Assembly: GCA_001247695.2 (NCBI GenBank)
Contig: LGRX02027218.1
Coordinates: 17,010 to 81,009, forward strand
Length of the DNA stretch: 64,000 nt
Direction of reading: 5' to 3'
Source of the DNA: Cymbomonas tetramitiformis
Lineage: Eukaryota > Chlorophyta > Pyramimonadophyceae > Pyramimonadales > Pyramimonadaceae
The notes under the pieces were generated by a model, which did not search any database, had not been told where the DNA came from, and saw only the letters and a program-made list of their open reading frames with translations. Below, piece by piece: positions 32,469-43,731 of this stretch; position 1 is the stretch's first letter, and the number at the start of each line of letters is the position of its first letter. Made by a program: the position numbers and the translations under genes.

Positions 32469-33749
32469 ATATAATGTGGTGGCCAATACACCGGGGCTGG
32501 TTTGCTTAGACGCCTATCATACATTTTGTATAAAGTAACGCAATAGCGCACTCCCTCAAAACCTTCAGAAGCTACTCTATGTTTGCACCGCGCATCGCAC
32601 TTTAAAACCTTATGGCTTTCGGAGAATTGGAGAAGGGTGCCCTTGCTATCCTCTCTAGGCGACTCCATCTCCAGAACCGCGTTCTTGTAGTTTCCAAGAA
32701 AAATTATGTATTCATGTGACACATCTTTTCTGTCCTCGTGTCGCTTCACTTCGCACTTCCCGGCTAGCATGCACGACACATACAAGCACCAATCGCCGTC
32801 TCGCTTGTAATCCGCGTCTATTATTTCTAAGATTTGACCTGCTAGGATGTAAAGCTCTTTCTTCCAATACGGCTTGCTTGCACTTGTTAGCGGATCGTCC
32901 ATGTAAACTCCTTTTTTCTTGTGCCAAGGGTGGGGCGTCCCGAAAGCACATGTGCCATCTAGCTTAGGGGCAAACCCCTCTTGCTGCACTGTTCTCCCCA
33001 TGTTAAACCACCACCCAACATTCCATCCCTCCTTCCCTCCTTTCTTGCCTTTTGCCTCGTTTGCGCAGCCACGCTCTATTATCTTGCACGTTTGTGCATG
33101 CAACGTTGCTTCAAATTCCGTGAGTAGCACCTTTAGCCTTTGGTTATCACTTATGAGCACCGGCCGCCTGTTTCCGCGAATCCCACAAAATAAGTCCTCG
33201 ATCCTTGAAAGATGCAACGTTGTGCTCTACGCCATCATAAATAAAAGGTACGCTCCCAGCACTTTCCGGGTATCCTCTGTCTTTGTACAGCAATTTGTGA
33301 AACTCACTAACACTTTTCTTTAGTAAAACTTTTGTTGTCGCTGAGTTGAAAAATATATACCAGGCTTCAACTTCTCCTAAACTACGGTCGAACCCCGGAT
33401 ACTTTGCAGGCGGTAGCAAAATCTTTAAGCCAAGTCTTTGGAACGCACTAGCTCTACTATCCCCAACCACAGGACGTTCGAACGAATGCAATAGCTTCAA
33501 ACACACGATCGAGGCGTTGGATTGAAGACACGCAGCTAACAAAGGTTCGCACTTCCCTCTTGCATATGGCAAGGACGATATTATGATGTCTACTTGCGGG
33601 TTGAATTCTGCCCACTTGATTTTCTCTAAGTCTAGGCGTCTTATGCCTTGCGCAGGATGCTTATCGCTCAGAAAGATCGTCTTCGGTTTGAACCGAACTA
33701 GGTTGTTGTAAACGTAGCGAGGTCCCTTACCACAGCAAAAATCCCCAAT
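32465..33749 (-). pseudogene. Amino-methyltransferase-like domain in the -1 frame behind the transposase
   Basis: From the A7 run (33749-33755) the -1 frame reads IGDFCCGKGPRYVYNN, a class I AdoMet motif I (D..CGKG) at 33743-33723, then TIFLSDKHP (acidic loop) and VDIIISSLPYA, matching motif IV of N6-adenine or N4-cytosine enzymes (usually (D/N/S)PP(Y/F)), here SLPY. It continues to VCLKLLHSFERP and AWYIFF, as in Dam-type folds. A second frameshift (+1) is needed near 33190-33215, after which the frame runs 250 codons to TAA at 32465 (GIRGNRRPVLISDNQ ... PAPVYWPPHYI). The altered motif IV and the second shift suggest decay in this copy. The function, DNA methylation by the transposon, is inference. 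Confidence 0.55.
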
Positions 33750-36517
33750 TTTTTTCCGTGAAACAAACTGCCAATAACTGCTAATAGAGGCGTGTATTGT
33801 TGTGCGATTGTGGGATAAAAACTAGTGCCTTTATCACATACCCTTGGTATCGTTATTTTAAATGGTAAATTTTTCATAGGAGCACACCTCGTTGACAACG
33901 CACTCCGTTTTCGTTTCGGAATCAACTTCCTCGCGTTGTCGTCGTTTGCATTGTCGTTCGCATTGTTGTCCACAACGCGCTCCGTTGTTTCATACGGTTC
34001 AATCTCGTCGCATGTCGCAATCTCCGCGTTCACATTGTTTTGCCCTATGGGTTCAGTATGTTGGCATACATCGGAGAGTGTTGGCGACTGGTTTGAAAAA
34101 AAGATTTCGTCCACCCATGCGTCGTAAGCTACCATTGTATTATGCCTATCACAGCACACTTCGAGCCCGCTGTTCGTAGGCCGGATTGAAGCTAACGCGG
34201 AAAAAAATAAAGCAAGTTGACCTTCTTTAATTGCATTCTCACTCCCTAAGATATGTACGAAATATGATTTCAACAAAATCAAGAGCTCTCCAACTTTATA
34301 TTGCGAATACCCATCGCTGATACCCGTCGCTGGAGGGTGTTCAGGGTCGCGCATAAGGGCGAGGAACTTTACCACAAGGGGAGCAATCTCTTTCCTTTTA
34401 TCCGCGATAGTGGAAGCACTCAACTTCTCGAAGGTCTTAAGGGAGGGAACGACATAGGAAGGACTGTCTGTAACCCCCAAGACGCCGGTCGTGCGCGTCA
34501 TAAGCTCGAGCATGTTGTTGTCAATCATAAGTAGCGCCTCCCGCCAAATAGCTTGTGTAATAACTGGAGTCGTAGGTATTGGGTGTTGCCCGTCGTAGAT
34601 CGTCTCCTCGTGCATGTATTTTAGCGCAGAAGGATGGAATACCTCGAGTTGGAGTTGCTTACGCAGGGTCATCTCGTCTTTCACGTGTCTATTCACGCAC
34701 TCGGGACTATTCTGCGTAGATTGGATCCCTTCTGGCATGAAGCCGAGAACCCACCCACCCCACTTGCCCCACCAAGTCTCCACGAACCAGTTGCAAATAT
34801 ACTCTTCATCACGCTTGTATAGTTCGATGAAGAGCTTGAATGCACTATCACGAGCACCAACGATGGTGATGTTGTGTATTTCCGTAACGCCATGCTTGAA
34901 GCCGTTAACGTTATGAGCGTCGTTGAATAGCGCGGTCTTCTCGTTAAGCTTCATCATGCAATGCGACCAACATATCCCTTGCGTAATCTCTTCCGCGACA
35001 AGTGTACAGAGGTTCGTAGGTAACCTCAAATGCTCTAGGACATGCGTGATGGTTTCCGGAAGCTTGGCGTTAGCGTTGAAGAAAGCGAGGGAGTGATCCA
35101 AAGTATGATAACGAGGTTCCCACACTTTCTGGAAACCAAGTTGCATAGCCGCGATCAAGCAAAAGTCCACTATTTGCGAAGCATAGGCGTCCTCGTGCGA
35201 TTTGATGGCGAGCGCCCCGAGACGAAAACGCTTATCCAAGTAGGAAGACCCGTTGCATTCAAGGGGTAAGCCTTGCCAGTTCGTCTTGTACGTGTCGTCG
35301 CGTGAGCGGTGATCCTTTGCGAGAAGTACCTCGAGTTTCCCCCAAGTGGTGTAAATCACGCACCACCTTTTGCGTTTCTGCGCTGCGACATAATCCTTGA
35401 CGAGTTCGGTGTAGTTCTTGTAAAGGGCACGCAAGTTCAACTTCCCTTTGTAAAACCGTTTCGAACGCGTACTCCACCCTTGGACGACAAGCATGTTCTC
35501 TAAGATATGCACGAAGTACTCAGCAGACTCGCAAGCAAGAATTGAGTTGAAATGTGCTTGAAGGTTCCGTTCATAAACGGAAAAGTCTTCATTCCAACCC
35601 GCCAGCTTCCAAGTAGTAAGCTCATCTTGGGTTGCTTGGGCTTCGAAAGGAATAGGAGGCAGGGTGTTCGCGGAATTCTCGGCGTAATGTTCCACGGTTT
35701 CGAAGCCGCTCGGTTGGAGTACTTGTCCTTCAAACATGCAAAGCGTCCCCGCCGTTTTGCGATCGGTCACGGGGATGGCCAACAAGTTGGAGGTCTGGCA
35801 AACCTCCATGAACTGACCGCAAGTCTTTATGGTTTTAAGCCCCAAGATTTGTTTGCGATTGTTGTACACAAAGTTCTTTATGACCTTGTACTCAACGTCG
35901 TCATCGGCTTCCATGGCTGTGGTGACTGCGGTACTAAGCTTCTTAAAAATGGCTTTAGGCGGAAGCTTTTCGTGGATCGCCTCCTTACACTTGTCCTTTA
36001 CAACTTTCGACATACCCTTTCCTATGAAATTAGTATGGTCGTGTGTCCCACGGGAGTACAAGTTGCATGTAACAGTAGGGCCTAAGGTCGTCCCCTTGAC
36101 AATTTTATAGTGAACTCCACAACCGTGAGTAAAGTTTAAAGAACACTTGAAGTTTTGAGTCACGGCAGAGGTTTTTTTCGATTTATATTGCTTGTTAGCC
36201 ATGGTCACACCCTCAGGGCTCAAGGTTGCCATCATGTCTTGGCACTCTACAAAAGATACACCGTTCAAGACCGTACTCCACACTATGGGGACACGGCTAC
36301 GCTTCCCCTTCCCCTTTGGTGCAACGAGGAAGTCCTCTTCTTCCTCTTCTTCTCCCTCCGAAGGATATATATCGTCCACATTTTTGCCCGGGCTTGTGAA
36401 CTCAAAGCCGTCGGGCTCAGCCATGTTATTTTCCTCTCGTTTGGCTACGCGACAACTCTTCGCATGGCATGGCGATAGCTCAACAGGTACAACGTCATGG
36501 ATGCATGCACCGGTCAT
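33698..36517 (-). CDS. Mutator-like (MULE) transposase
   Basis: 939 codons from ATG 36517; Met32 (36424, MAEPDGFEF) is an equally good start because the first lies in the terminal repeat. An acidic stretch (EGEEEEEEDF) is followed by a zinc-finger-like segment CSLNFTHGCG...C....HDH of the FLYWCH/WRKY-GCM1 type. The central region has TLDHSLAFFNA and GICWSHCMMKLNE, the C..H signature seen after the second catalytic Asp in MULE transposases. NSPECVNRHVKDE supplies a candidate catalytic Glu. It is expected to bind the inverted repeats and move the element. The frame closes at TAG 33698, 17 codons past a slippery A AAA AAA; the methyltransferase-like domain follows in -1. The superfamily call is by motif only. 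Confidence 0.55.
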   Translation of the reverse strand: MTGACIHDVVPVELSPCHAKSCRVAKREENNMAEPDGFEFTSPGKNVDDIYPSEGEEEEEEDFLVAPKGKGKRSRVPIVWSTVLNGVSFVECQDMMATLSPEGVTMANKQYKSKKTSAVTQNFKCSLNFTHGCGVHYKIVKGTTLGPTVTCNLYSRGTHDHTNFIGKGMSKVVKDKCKEAIHEKLPPKAIFKKLSTAVTTAMEADDDVEYKVIKNFVYNNRKQILGLKTIKTCGQFMEVCQTSNLLAIPVTDRKTAGTLCMFEGQVLQPSGFETVEHYAENSANTLPPIPFEAQATQDELTTWKLAGWNEDFSVYERNLQAHFNSILACESAEYFVHILENMLVVQGWSTRSKRFYKGKLNLRALYKNYTELVKDYVAAQKRKRWCVIYTTWGKLEVLLAKDHRSRDDTYKTNWQGLPLECNGSSYLDKRFRLGALAIKSHEDAYASQIVDFCLIAAMQLGFQKVWEPRYHTLDHSLAFFNANAKLPETITHVLEHLRLPTNLCTLVAEEITQGICWSHCMMKLNEKTALFNDAHNVNGFKHGVTEIHNITIVGARDSAFKLFIELYKRDEEYICNWFVETWWGKWGGWVLGFMPEGIQSTQNSPECVNRHVKDEMTLRKQLQLEVFHPSALKYMHEETIYDGQHPIPTTPVITQAIWREALLMIDNNMLELMTRTTGVLGVTDSPSYVVPSLKTFEKLSASTIADKRKEIAPLVVKFLALMRDPEHPPATGISDGYSQYKVGELLILLKSYFVHILGSENAIKEGQLALFFSALASIRPTNSGLEVCCDRHNTMVAYDAWVDEIFFSNQSPTLSDVCQHTEPIGQNNVNAEIATCDEIEPYETTERVVDNNANDNANDDNARKLIPKRKRSALSTRCAPMKNLPFKITIPRVCDKGTSFYPTIAQQYTPLLAVIGSLFHGKKLGIFAVVRDLATFTTT

Positions 36518-36605
36518 AGCCGGATGACATAAAGAAAACTTATTCTAAATTAACGATGAAAATGGGGTATTCTAAACTTATGAAAAAATATTCTAAATTA
36601 AATAG
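36516..36605 (-). repeat. Right terminal inverted repeat of the Mutator-like element
   Basis: ATAGCCGGATGACATAAAG leads outward into three TATTCTAAA(T/C)T boxes. It overlaps the upstream ATG (36517) of the transposase frame, so the promoter probably lies in this repeat. Confidence 0.65.
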
Positions 36606-38138
36606 CCTACCGTTGTTACAGTTCTAGGGTTGCTGCCCGAAATATTATCATGTCCGTGGTGATTACAGCATGATATATTTATGCCAAACATGAAGTGTAT
36701 CCAATATTTATGTGGCATTTTAGGGCATATCACGTTACAGTGGCCCATATCCCCTACAGTGTATTTAGGGTGTTACTTGGCATCAGTAACCCTGACATAG
36801 GTAAAATTAAAGCAGTATAAATATTTTGCAAACATTTTTTAGCAAAACTGCATTTAATTGCACACTGTACGTTACGTGGTTTGCAGGAGGCATTTTATAC
36901 CCCTGACACACACATTTAATTTTAGGGGTGTTACAGGGTGTTACAAGTGCTGCATGAATCAGGGAATATTTGTTGATAGATAAATAATCACATCAGCAAA
37001 ATAAATTAACCTGATTTTTTCATTTTGAAATCATGCGTGGAGCATTTTTACGCATGGTTTTACAGCCAATATGCACACCCCTATATATTACACACCTAAT
37101 TGCTCCAACGATATCTGAGAGTGGATGGACTGTGCTCAACAGTTACCAGCTGTTATAATGAGCACAGTATTCTGCCTTCGGGTCTGGAGATATCTCCATC
37201 CAGCCCTACAGCATGTTGTCTTATCCTGTTCCCATATCTATCGCCATCTTTGACATTCCACACGCACATGTGTTTGTGGAATGTTATCCATATTATCATG
37301 CACACAACGGACAATATAGATGATCAATTCACTCTGAGTCAGTGAATGTCATCACATACAGTAAATGTCGTGTAGTGCAATGTGCAGTACTTATTGATTA
37401 GTACTTTTGCCAGTGTGTGTGTGTGTGTTCACTTTTCACACTTACAGGAAGATAACTTCTGGTATTACAATATTCCCAGATAGTGTTCATGCAGGATGGT
37501 TTCAGCATACCATGTGCTGAATGAATCTAGCATGATATATATCAGGTTAAGAGTTATTGTAATCCTGGTATAATCTCATTCACAATAATGAGTTGCTGAT
37601 TGATTTTACATGTAGCTCTGGTGAGTATTCCTTCCAGTAATCCACCATAGAACGATATGTGATCCGAAGAGCATCTCGGCTCCACCGGGACATAACGAGC
37701 TAATTATGATGTTAAGACTACTTTCAGGCACCTTATGCTAACATGGTTCTAATATAACCTAGCATTCACTGCAATATGCTCGTGCAATGTTCAATGTACT
37801 GCAATATGATGCTAGTGTACCAGTTGCTAACGTGATCAAACTGGTATATATATACTACAGCTGATATCGTGATCAAGCTGCTTTTGTGATGCATGCATAG
37901 TTTACAATATTGCCTCACTCAGTATAAAATGTATACATGGTGTAATGCTGCATGTATTCACTATGTGCTGCATGTCGGTGAATGCTGCAAGTGGAGTATT
38001 AGTGTGTGTGCATGTGTGTGTTGCAATCATCGCAATCTCAGTACACACATATCTTGCACACTATATTGCATATAAGCATACAATTCTGATGATTAGAAAT
38101 ATCTCTGCAGTCACCAGGACATAGTGTGAACTGCTGCA

Positions 38139-38232
38139 GTATGGTGATCATGCGTCCACTGCAGTATGGTGATCATGCGTCCACTGCAGTATGGTGATCA
38201 TGCGTCCATCATGCGTCCATCATGCGTCCATC
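38139..38232. repeat. Tandem 25-bp and 11-bp repeats in LARD element 2
   Basis: CTGCAGTATGGTGATCATGC GTCCA occurs three times, followed by three copies of ATCATGCGTCC. These are not expanded in element 1. Confidence 0.8.
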
Positions 38233-38941
38233 CAAAGTATCCCTGCGAGTATACAATTATTCTGCAGAGGATATTGACGCGCGTAACACATATTGTATGT
38301 CTCGCTGCATGTAGACGCGTCAGGAATCATGCGCCCTAAAATCGTGCGTCCATTGCATCCGATGAAATCATGACAGGTGCACATCGCGCTGACGAGCTAA
38401 AATCATCGTAAGTGCGCTTTATTGTGAACGATTCGTGCGGATCATTAGCGAAAATCGATGTCGCCAATTATTTTGCAAAGTATATCATTGTCGCTGGTGT
38501 ACGTCGCATGAATGAATGCGAGCGCGCTGTTAAACGAAATTTCGTGCGTCCAGTCTCAGTTGATATGTATCATAAGTACTGACGAGCATTTTTCGTTCGC
38601 GCATCTGCATCTCACATATCGTACCAACCCTGCGAATTTTGACATCATATGTATGCGATCCGTTCACTGTGCGCACACCTTGTCGCTTATAGTATTAAGA
38701 CGATTTCTCTGCGAATGTTGTCAGCTGCGAATATGTTCGCGATGATAAATCCTCGCGCAATCCGTGTGCTGTCGATATTCAAGCGTATGTTATTATTCGA
38801 TTTGCAGATATTCAATATCACTGCGAGCGCTGTCGCTTATGCGCAAACCTGCAACCTGCGAACAATACAATATATAGTATGTCTGACACTGCACTCACTT
38901 GAGTTCTCGTTATCGTGCCTTGACGAGTTTAGAATACCATC

Positions 38942-39570
38942 TATTAGGGCTGATTAGCGAGCCCTTAGTATATCAATGATAAGCTGGTGTTTATTGAACA
39001 GTAAACACGCATGCAACGTATGAGCGGGTGATGAGTGCAGGCTTCAACAGAAGATACTGCTCTAGCTCAATGCTAGCTCATATACCAGATGTCTCCTATC
39101 GCATAGATAGTACCGCCATTGGGTTGTGAACCCGAGACATTGGTTGAACGACCAGTATAGGCAGAACGAATGATGCGTTCGCCCTAATATACTGCGCATG
39201 CTTGTTCCGCACATGCTAGAAGCGAAGATGATTTCTTGTTTGTACTTCAACATTGTATCTTGCTTTGCCATCTTCGAGTTCGACGTACGAACTCTCGATG
39301 ACAGGTATCATTCAAGTCTTTCCTTGAATAAATGACAGATGATGTGACGTATCATCTCGATGACATGTACAGTCATAGTCGACCGTACTGACGACTGCTT
39401 GACGACTGTCTGACGACTGTCTGTCATTATAATATATGACATGACATGACATGACATGACATGACATGACATGACATGACATGACATGACATGACATGAC
39501 ATGACATGACATGACATGTCTGACAGGTATGACACGTATGACACATGTGTCATCGGTCATAACCCTGACA
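38942..39570 (-). repeat. 5' LTR of LARD element 2
   Basis: On the minus strand it starts TGTCAGGGTTATGACC at 39570 and ends CAGCCCTAATA. It is longer than the element 1 LTRs mainly because of the expanded pentamer array at 39436-39512. Confidence 0.75.
39436..39512. repeat. (ATGAC)n microsatellite in the LTR
   Basis: About 15 perfect copies of the pentamer. The homologous position has about four copies in the LTRs of element 1 and five to six, interrupted, in element 3 (40499-40540), so it is a fast-changing tract. Confidence 0.9.
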
Positions 39571-39968
39571 AAGCGAAACTTTCCTGCCTTTTTGACGAAC
39601 ACCTTCGGAATATGTGTTAAACATCTTATCCACTTTTGGATGCCCCATACTACAAGGCGAGTAACGCAGCGGATCAAAGAGAACCCTGAGCGATAAGCGG
39701 GGGACCCAACGTAGTGGAATGTTAACGATACGTTCGGGAGTGACACTTAAAGTATTTTGGAAAGAAACCTTCAGTTTGAAAGATTCATCGGAAGGAAATC
39801 TTTCAAATCTCAGGCATCATGCGCCAAATTGGAAGGCGGAAACGATCGGGCGGGAACCCCTACCCTAGGGCTCTCGTTAGCAGGCGGGAATCCTGCGAAC
39901 GAGAAGAAACCCTCCCGATAGATCGAACCGCCGTGAAAAGTTGACCTTAGCACAGCTTTGACCGGAAG
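39571..39968. other. 398-bp spacer between LARD elements 2 and 3, hairpin-rich
   Basis: Not part of the LARD family. It has a dyad TTTGAAAGATT / AAATCTTTCAAA (39776-39812) and a larger nested hairpin at about 39841-39930, where CGATCGGGCGGG pairs with CCCTCCCGAT and CTCTCGTT with AACGAGAA around CAGG...CCTG. No gene; it looks like a structured RNA or an organelle-derived fragment, but I cannot assign it. Confidence 0.3.
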
Positions 39969-40616
39969 TGATACGGGCTGATATGCGAGCCCTTAGTATA
40001 TCATATAATATAATAGAAAGGACGGTGTTATGGGACGGTAACACACGTGCAAGTTATTAGCGGGGATGAGTGCAGACTTCTGACAGAAGATACTGCTCTA
40101 GCACAACGCTAGTTCATCTATACCAAATGTCTCCCATCGCATAGATGGTACCGCCATTGGGTTGTGAACCCGAGACATTGGTTGAACGACCAGTATCGGC
40201 TAAACGAATAATGCGTTTGCCATATGATACTGCGCATGCTTATTCAGAACATGCTAGAAGCGAAGATGCATGCTTGTCCGAACCATTTCGGTTCTTCAAG
40301 ATGGATCTTGCTTTGCCATCTCGAGCCCGCGACATACGGCCTCTCGATGACATGTGCCATTCAAGTCTTACCTTGAATGAATGACAGATGATGTGACTTA
40401 TCATCTCGATGACGACATGTACAGTCATAGTCGACCGTACTGACGATTGTCTGACGAATGTCCGACGAATGTCTGACGACTGTCTGTCATTATAATATAT
40501 GACATGACTCGACATGACATGACATGACATGACATGGTATGACATGTCTGACAGGTATGACACGTATGACATGTATGACATGTATGACACATGTGTCATC
40601 GGTCATAACCCTGACA
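39969..40616 (-). repeat. 3' LTR of LARD element 3
   Basis: On the plus strand it begins TGATACGGGCTGATATGCG and ends ATAACCCTGACA, next to GATCTCCCCTCTT (the polypurine tract inverted). It is clearly diverged from both element 1 LTRs, so this is an older copy. Confidence 0.75.
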
Positions 40617-41619
40617 GATCTCCCCTCTTAAAAGAGTTGTGACCTCACAACGGGCATACCTTTGTATATGTCTTTGATGTCTTTGATGTCTTTGTTGTTG
40701 TTGCTTCTTGCTGGTACCAGTCTTCTTACACCGATTTGAGGCGTCCCTCGTGGTGTTTTTAGGATATTGGGGGGAACTGAGTCCACTTTAGTCCCTCACC
40801 TTAGGCATTAGCCTTACAGTTCTTAGGATGTAGCCCCCTTTGAATTGCGTATCGTATTTCAGAGTGACGATTCAAGGTTCAATGAATTGCGTTTCGTGAT
40901 ACAGATTGACGCTGGATTACTGATTGATCCACACGTATCGTGCGTCAGAGTGACGATTCAAAGTATCCGAGGTTTACGTTACGGATTATTTGCGCTAGCC
41001 GTCGACGCCTTTGCGAACGATGATCCCACGATTTAACGATTTATAATCGAACGATTCTCGGCCTGATATAGTGCACCCAACCCTTCCTCCCCTCCTTAAG
41101 CTACTTTGGAGGATCATAGGCGGCAACGGGGAGCCCGTGTTTGTTTCCGGAGTTATTTCACCGGGGGCTTGTTTTAATGCAAACGGAGAAGGCCCTGCTT
41201 ACGAGATATCGGAGGGTCTTTATAAGTCCACTTTAAATCCTCACCCGTCTGCCAAACTCCTTTTTTCGGTCCGGTACGCGCGCTTTGACGAACATTTCAT
41301 AGGGTGGATTCGTCACGTACTAATGTGAATTTTATTTTAGTTATGTGTGTCAGGCATAACTTAGGATCACAACTCCGTCTACCTCAGTCGATATCTCCGG
41401 TAGCTTCGGATGACTGGCCACAGAATCCGATGACGAACCACGGTCTTGGCAAAGGTAGCATTAGCAGTTTTTCACAGATATTGGTACCCGCATATGCGTA
41501 TTTGTGTAAGGGTATGATTTATACAAGGCTCACTACACCTCAGCAAGGAAGGATCAATTCCTGCTCCTGTCATATCAATTTGATGCAGGGTAAAAATGTT
41601 AGGGATGTGACCCTGCAGT

Positions 41620-41706
41620 TCTCGGGATGCAGCCCTGCAGTTCTTGGGATGCAGCCCTGCAGTTCTTGGGATGCAGCCCTGCAGTTCTTGGGATGCAGCC
41701 CTGATA
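41620..41706. repeat. 21-22 bp CTGCAG array in LARD element 3
   Basis: Four copies of CCTGCAGTTCTTGGGATGCAG. Equivalent arrays occur at 3945-3995, 5345-5410, 8909-9005 and 47125-47215, with different copy numbers and a GTTGCAGCC or ATGCAGCC variant. Confidence 0.8.
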
Positions 41707-43192
41707 TATATATATATACGACCGATGGACGAAAACCTCTTGGGTACATGTTTCCACGGCCTGATTATTATTCGGTCGGCAATTATTATTGGCAAAAGTC
41801 ATCGGCTATCAGCTTTTGACTCAGAAGCCACAATGTTATAGAAGCTGCGACCATATGCGGCAGTTATGCCTTCAGCATACATAGACAATATGATTATGTG
41901 GAACTTATAACCCCACTTAAGTTGCATCATGATAAATTTATCCAGGTGTTGACAAGTGTTCAGGATTTGATAAGGGTTTGATGCCCCACAGGCCAAAGAT
42001 CACTATCTCGTAAAGCTCGCCTCAAGTGTGCGGCTTTGTTCAGTGTCCCGGCGAGGCACAGTTATGATGCTTCCTAGTCCATAATGGAGCTGGAAATGAG
42101 AATGCTCAAGATATCCGAAGACAGGAAGGCTTTTGGTTGGCCAGAGTTGCTGTCTAGATGCTTAATCTCGATGGGGTTGCATTCGGATACAAACTGTGCA
42201 ACCATCAATACATATGACTTATGCATTGGTGTATGACTTTGATGAATTGTCTCTTGTCATGAACCTGGAAGGAATGACGGGCAAATAGCTAGAGTGGCGG
42301 ATCTCACTCACTCGGCTTTGCTGTTACTGTATGGAATTCGATGCCTGATGGCACAACTGGCAATCCTTTGCTCAGATGCTTTACTTAAGACATTGGCAAC
42401 AACTTGTGTGCCAGCTTCTCTAGATTTGGGAAGAAAATATGGATCAACAATTCATCAATCAAAACACATGTTATCAAGGCTGATTCAACGAATCCTTCAA
42501 CTCTTGAATTTCGAAAATCAGCATCTTAGGCTGTTGACGTCAAAGTGATGGTCGTAAGCTTTCAATATAGCTTATTCACATTTGAAGAACCATCGTTCTC
42601 CTATGTCAGTGCCTTTCATATAATATGATAGAGCCGGAGAAATATGCATCTATGATTTCTTCATAATGAACTTCATGTGTCAGTAAGTCAAATAAGACTT
42701 CATTTGATGCTTCAATCGGCATGATGTACCGTGTCGTCAAACTTTATGACTGCTATGCACAGATGCTGGAACTTTTCATAAGATTTTTGATTTTCCAAGC
42801 AAAATTACACTGATGTAAAATCAATTTGTGGCAGCTGTATGAATGAATCTATACTCCTTCCTCCCCCTTTTAAAAAGAGGTGTATCAAACCAATTAGATG
42901 GTGATGGAGAATGTTATTCAATCATTATGTTATGTGAAAATGGTTTGATAGAAAATCGTACTGAGATTACCCATCGAATGCTTTCGAGGTAACAATGTCA
43001 ATATGAACACCGATTCTCTCTACGTCATACCGGCAATATGCCTGACGTTTTTTTGAATGTGGCAAATGCCAGATGATGTCAAATGTCTAATGTCAATATG
43101 CAGTTTTTGGGTTGCAGCCCACATACTTTGTCAGTTCAGGGTCACTATAGTGTGCCCAACTTAGACAATGCTTCTGGATAATGATTGTCATA

Positions 43193-43731
43193 CAGTAAAC
43201 ACTCAGTATTAAGGAATTCACCGTTAAGGAATCAGCCAGCGTTTGGGGAGGGGGGGTCACGATTTTAGTGATTTGGCTGGCTGGACCAAAAAAAATAAGG
43301 AAGAGGTCCGAAATAAGGAAGGCCGTCGCTGGCTGACATGCTTTCGGCAATCTTAAAATAAGGAATTGACGCTGGCATAGCTTGACGCGGTGCACATGGC
43401 TAATTATTGCACATGGCATTAGGCAATTGCAGGCAGTTCTTCGTAGTGAGACTGTGATAGTATGCCGTCCTTCATGTCCGTGTGAAGCTCTCTAAGCTGT
43501 TGCCTACTCACTGGGTCAATTTTATCACTTCGAAAAATCAGCACACAGTTTTCTCGAAAATTTCAGTTTGTAAGGCTGAGGAAGATAACGAATGGCGCTG
43601 GCTGGCTCATGAATCGCGTTCCTTCTAATGAACGAATTCATTAGCACGCTGGCGCTGGCCGGGGGGGGTCACGATTTTAGTGATTTGGCTGGCTGGAGCC
43701 ACTTTGTTTCATTAAATATGAGTGTTTACTG
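43193..43731. mobile_element. 539-bp MITE with TA target duplication
   Basis: Terminal repeats CAGTAAACACTCA (43193-43205) and TGAGTGTTTACTG (43719-43731) are perfect inverses and are flanked by TA on both sides. The corresponding region of element 1 (about 7440-7480) lacks the insertion and gives the empty site. The interior has two direct copies of about 45 bp (TCACGATTTTAGTGATTTGG at 43257 and 43667). There is no transposase. Tc1/mariner-type by target and ends. Confidence 0.8.

Larger units (their letters stand above)
31555..36607 (-). mobile_element. Mutator-like DNA transposon with methyltransferase
   Basis: Ends of about 90 bp are inverted repeats: near 31614-31645 the plus strand reads TAAGTTTTCTTTATGTCATC then CGGCTAT, and 36516-36545 is its inverse. 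Outward both arms carry repeated TTTAGA(A/T)TA boxes to about 31555 and 36607. Inside are a transposase and a methyltransferase-like domain on the minus strand and a Cys-rich frame on the plus strand. I could not find a clear target duplication. The right side adjoins LARD element 2; the left neighbour is different, so there has been deletion or rearrangement. Confidence 0.65.
36610..39570 (-). mobile_element. LARD element 2, truncated copy in reverse orientation
   Basis: The 5' LTR (38942-39570 on the minus strand) and 2.3 kb of interior match element 1 from its LTR to about position 3990, including the GGTATTCTAAA primer region. Homology ends at the Mutator-like element near 36610, so the 3' two-thirds and 3' LTR are missing. 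Confidence 0.8.

Noticed and set aside
31540..36620. 9-bp target duplication of the Mutator-like element
   Set aside because: The flanks differ and one side has probably been rearranged; no direct repeat is seen.
39312..39746. 144-codon frame with repeated VMSCH
   Set aside because: Reading of the ATGAC pentamer microsatellite.
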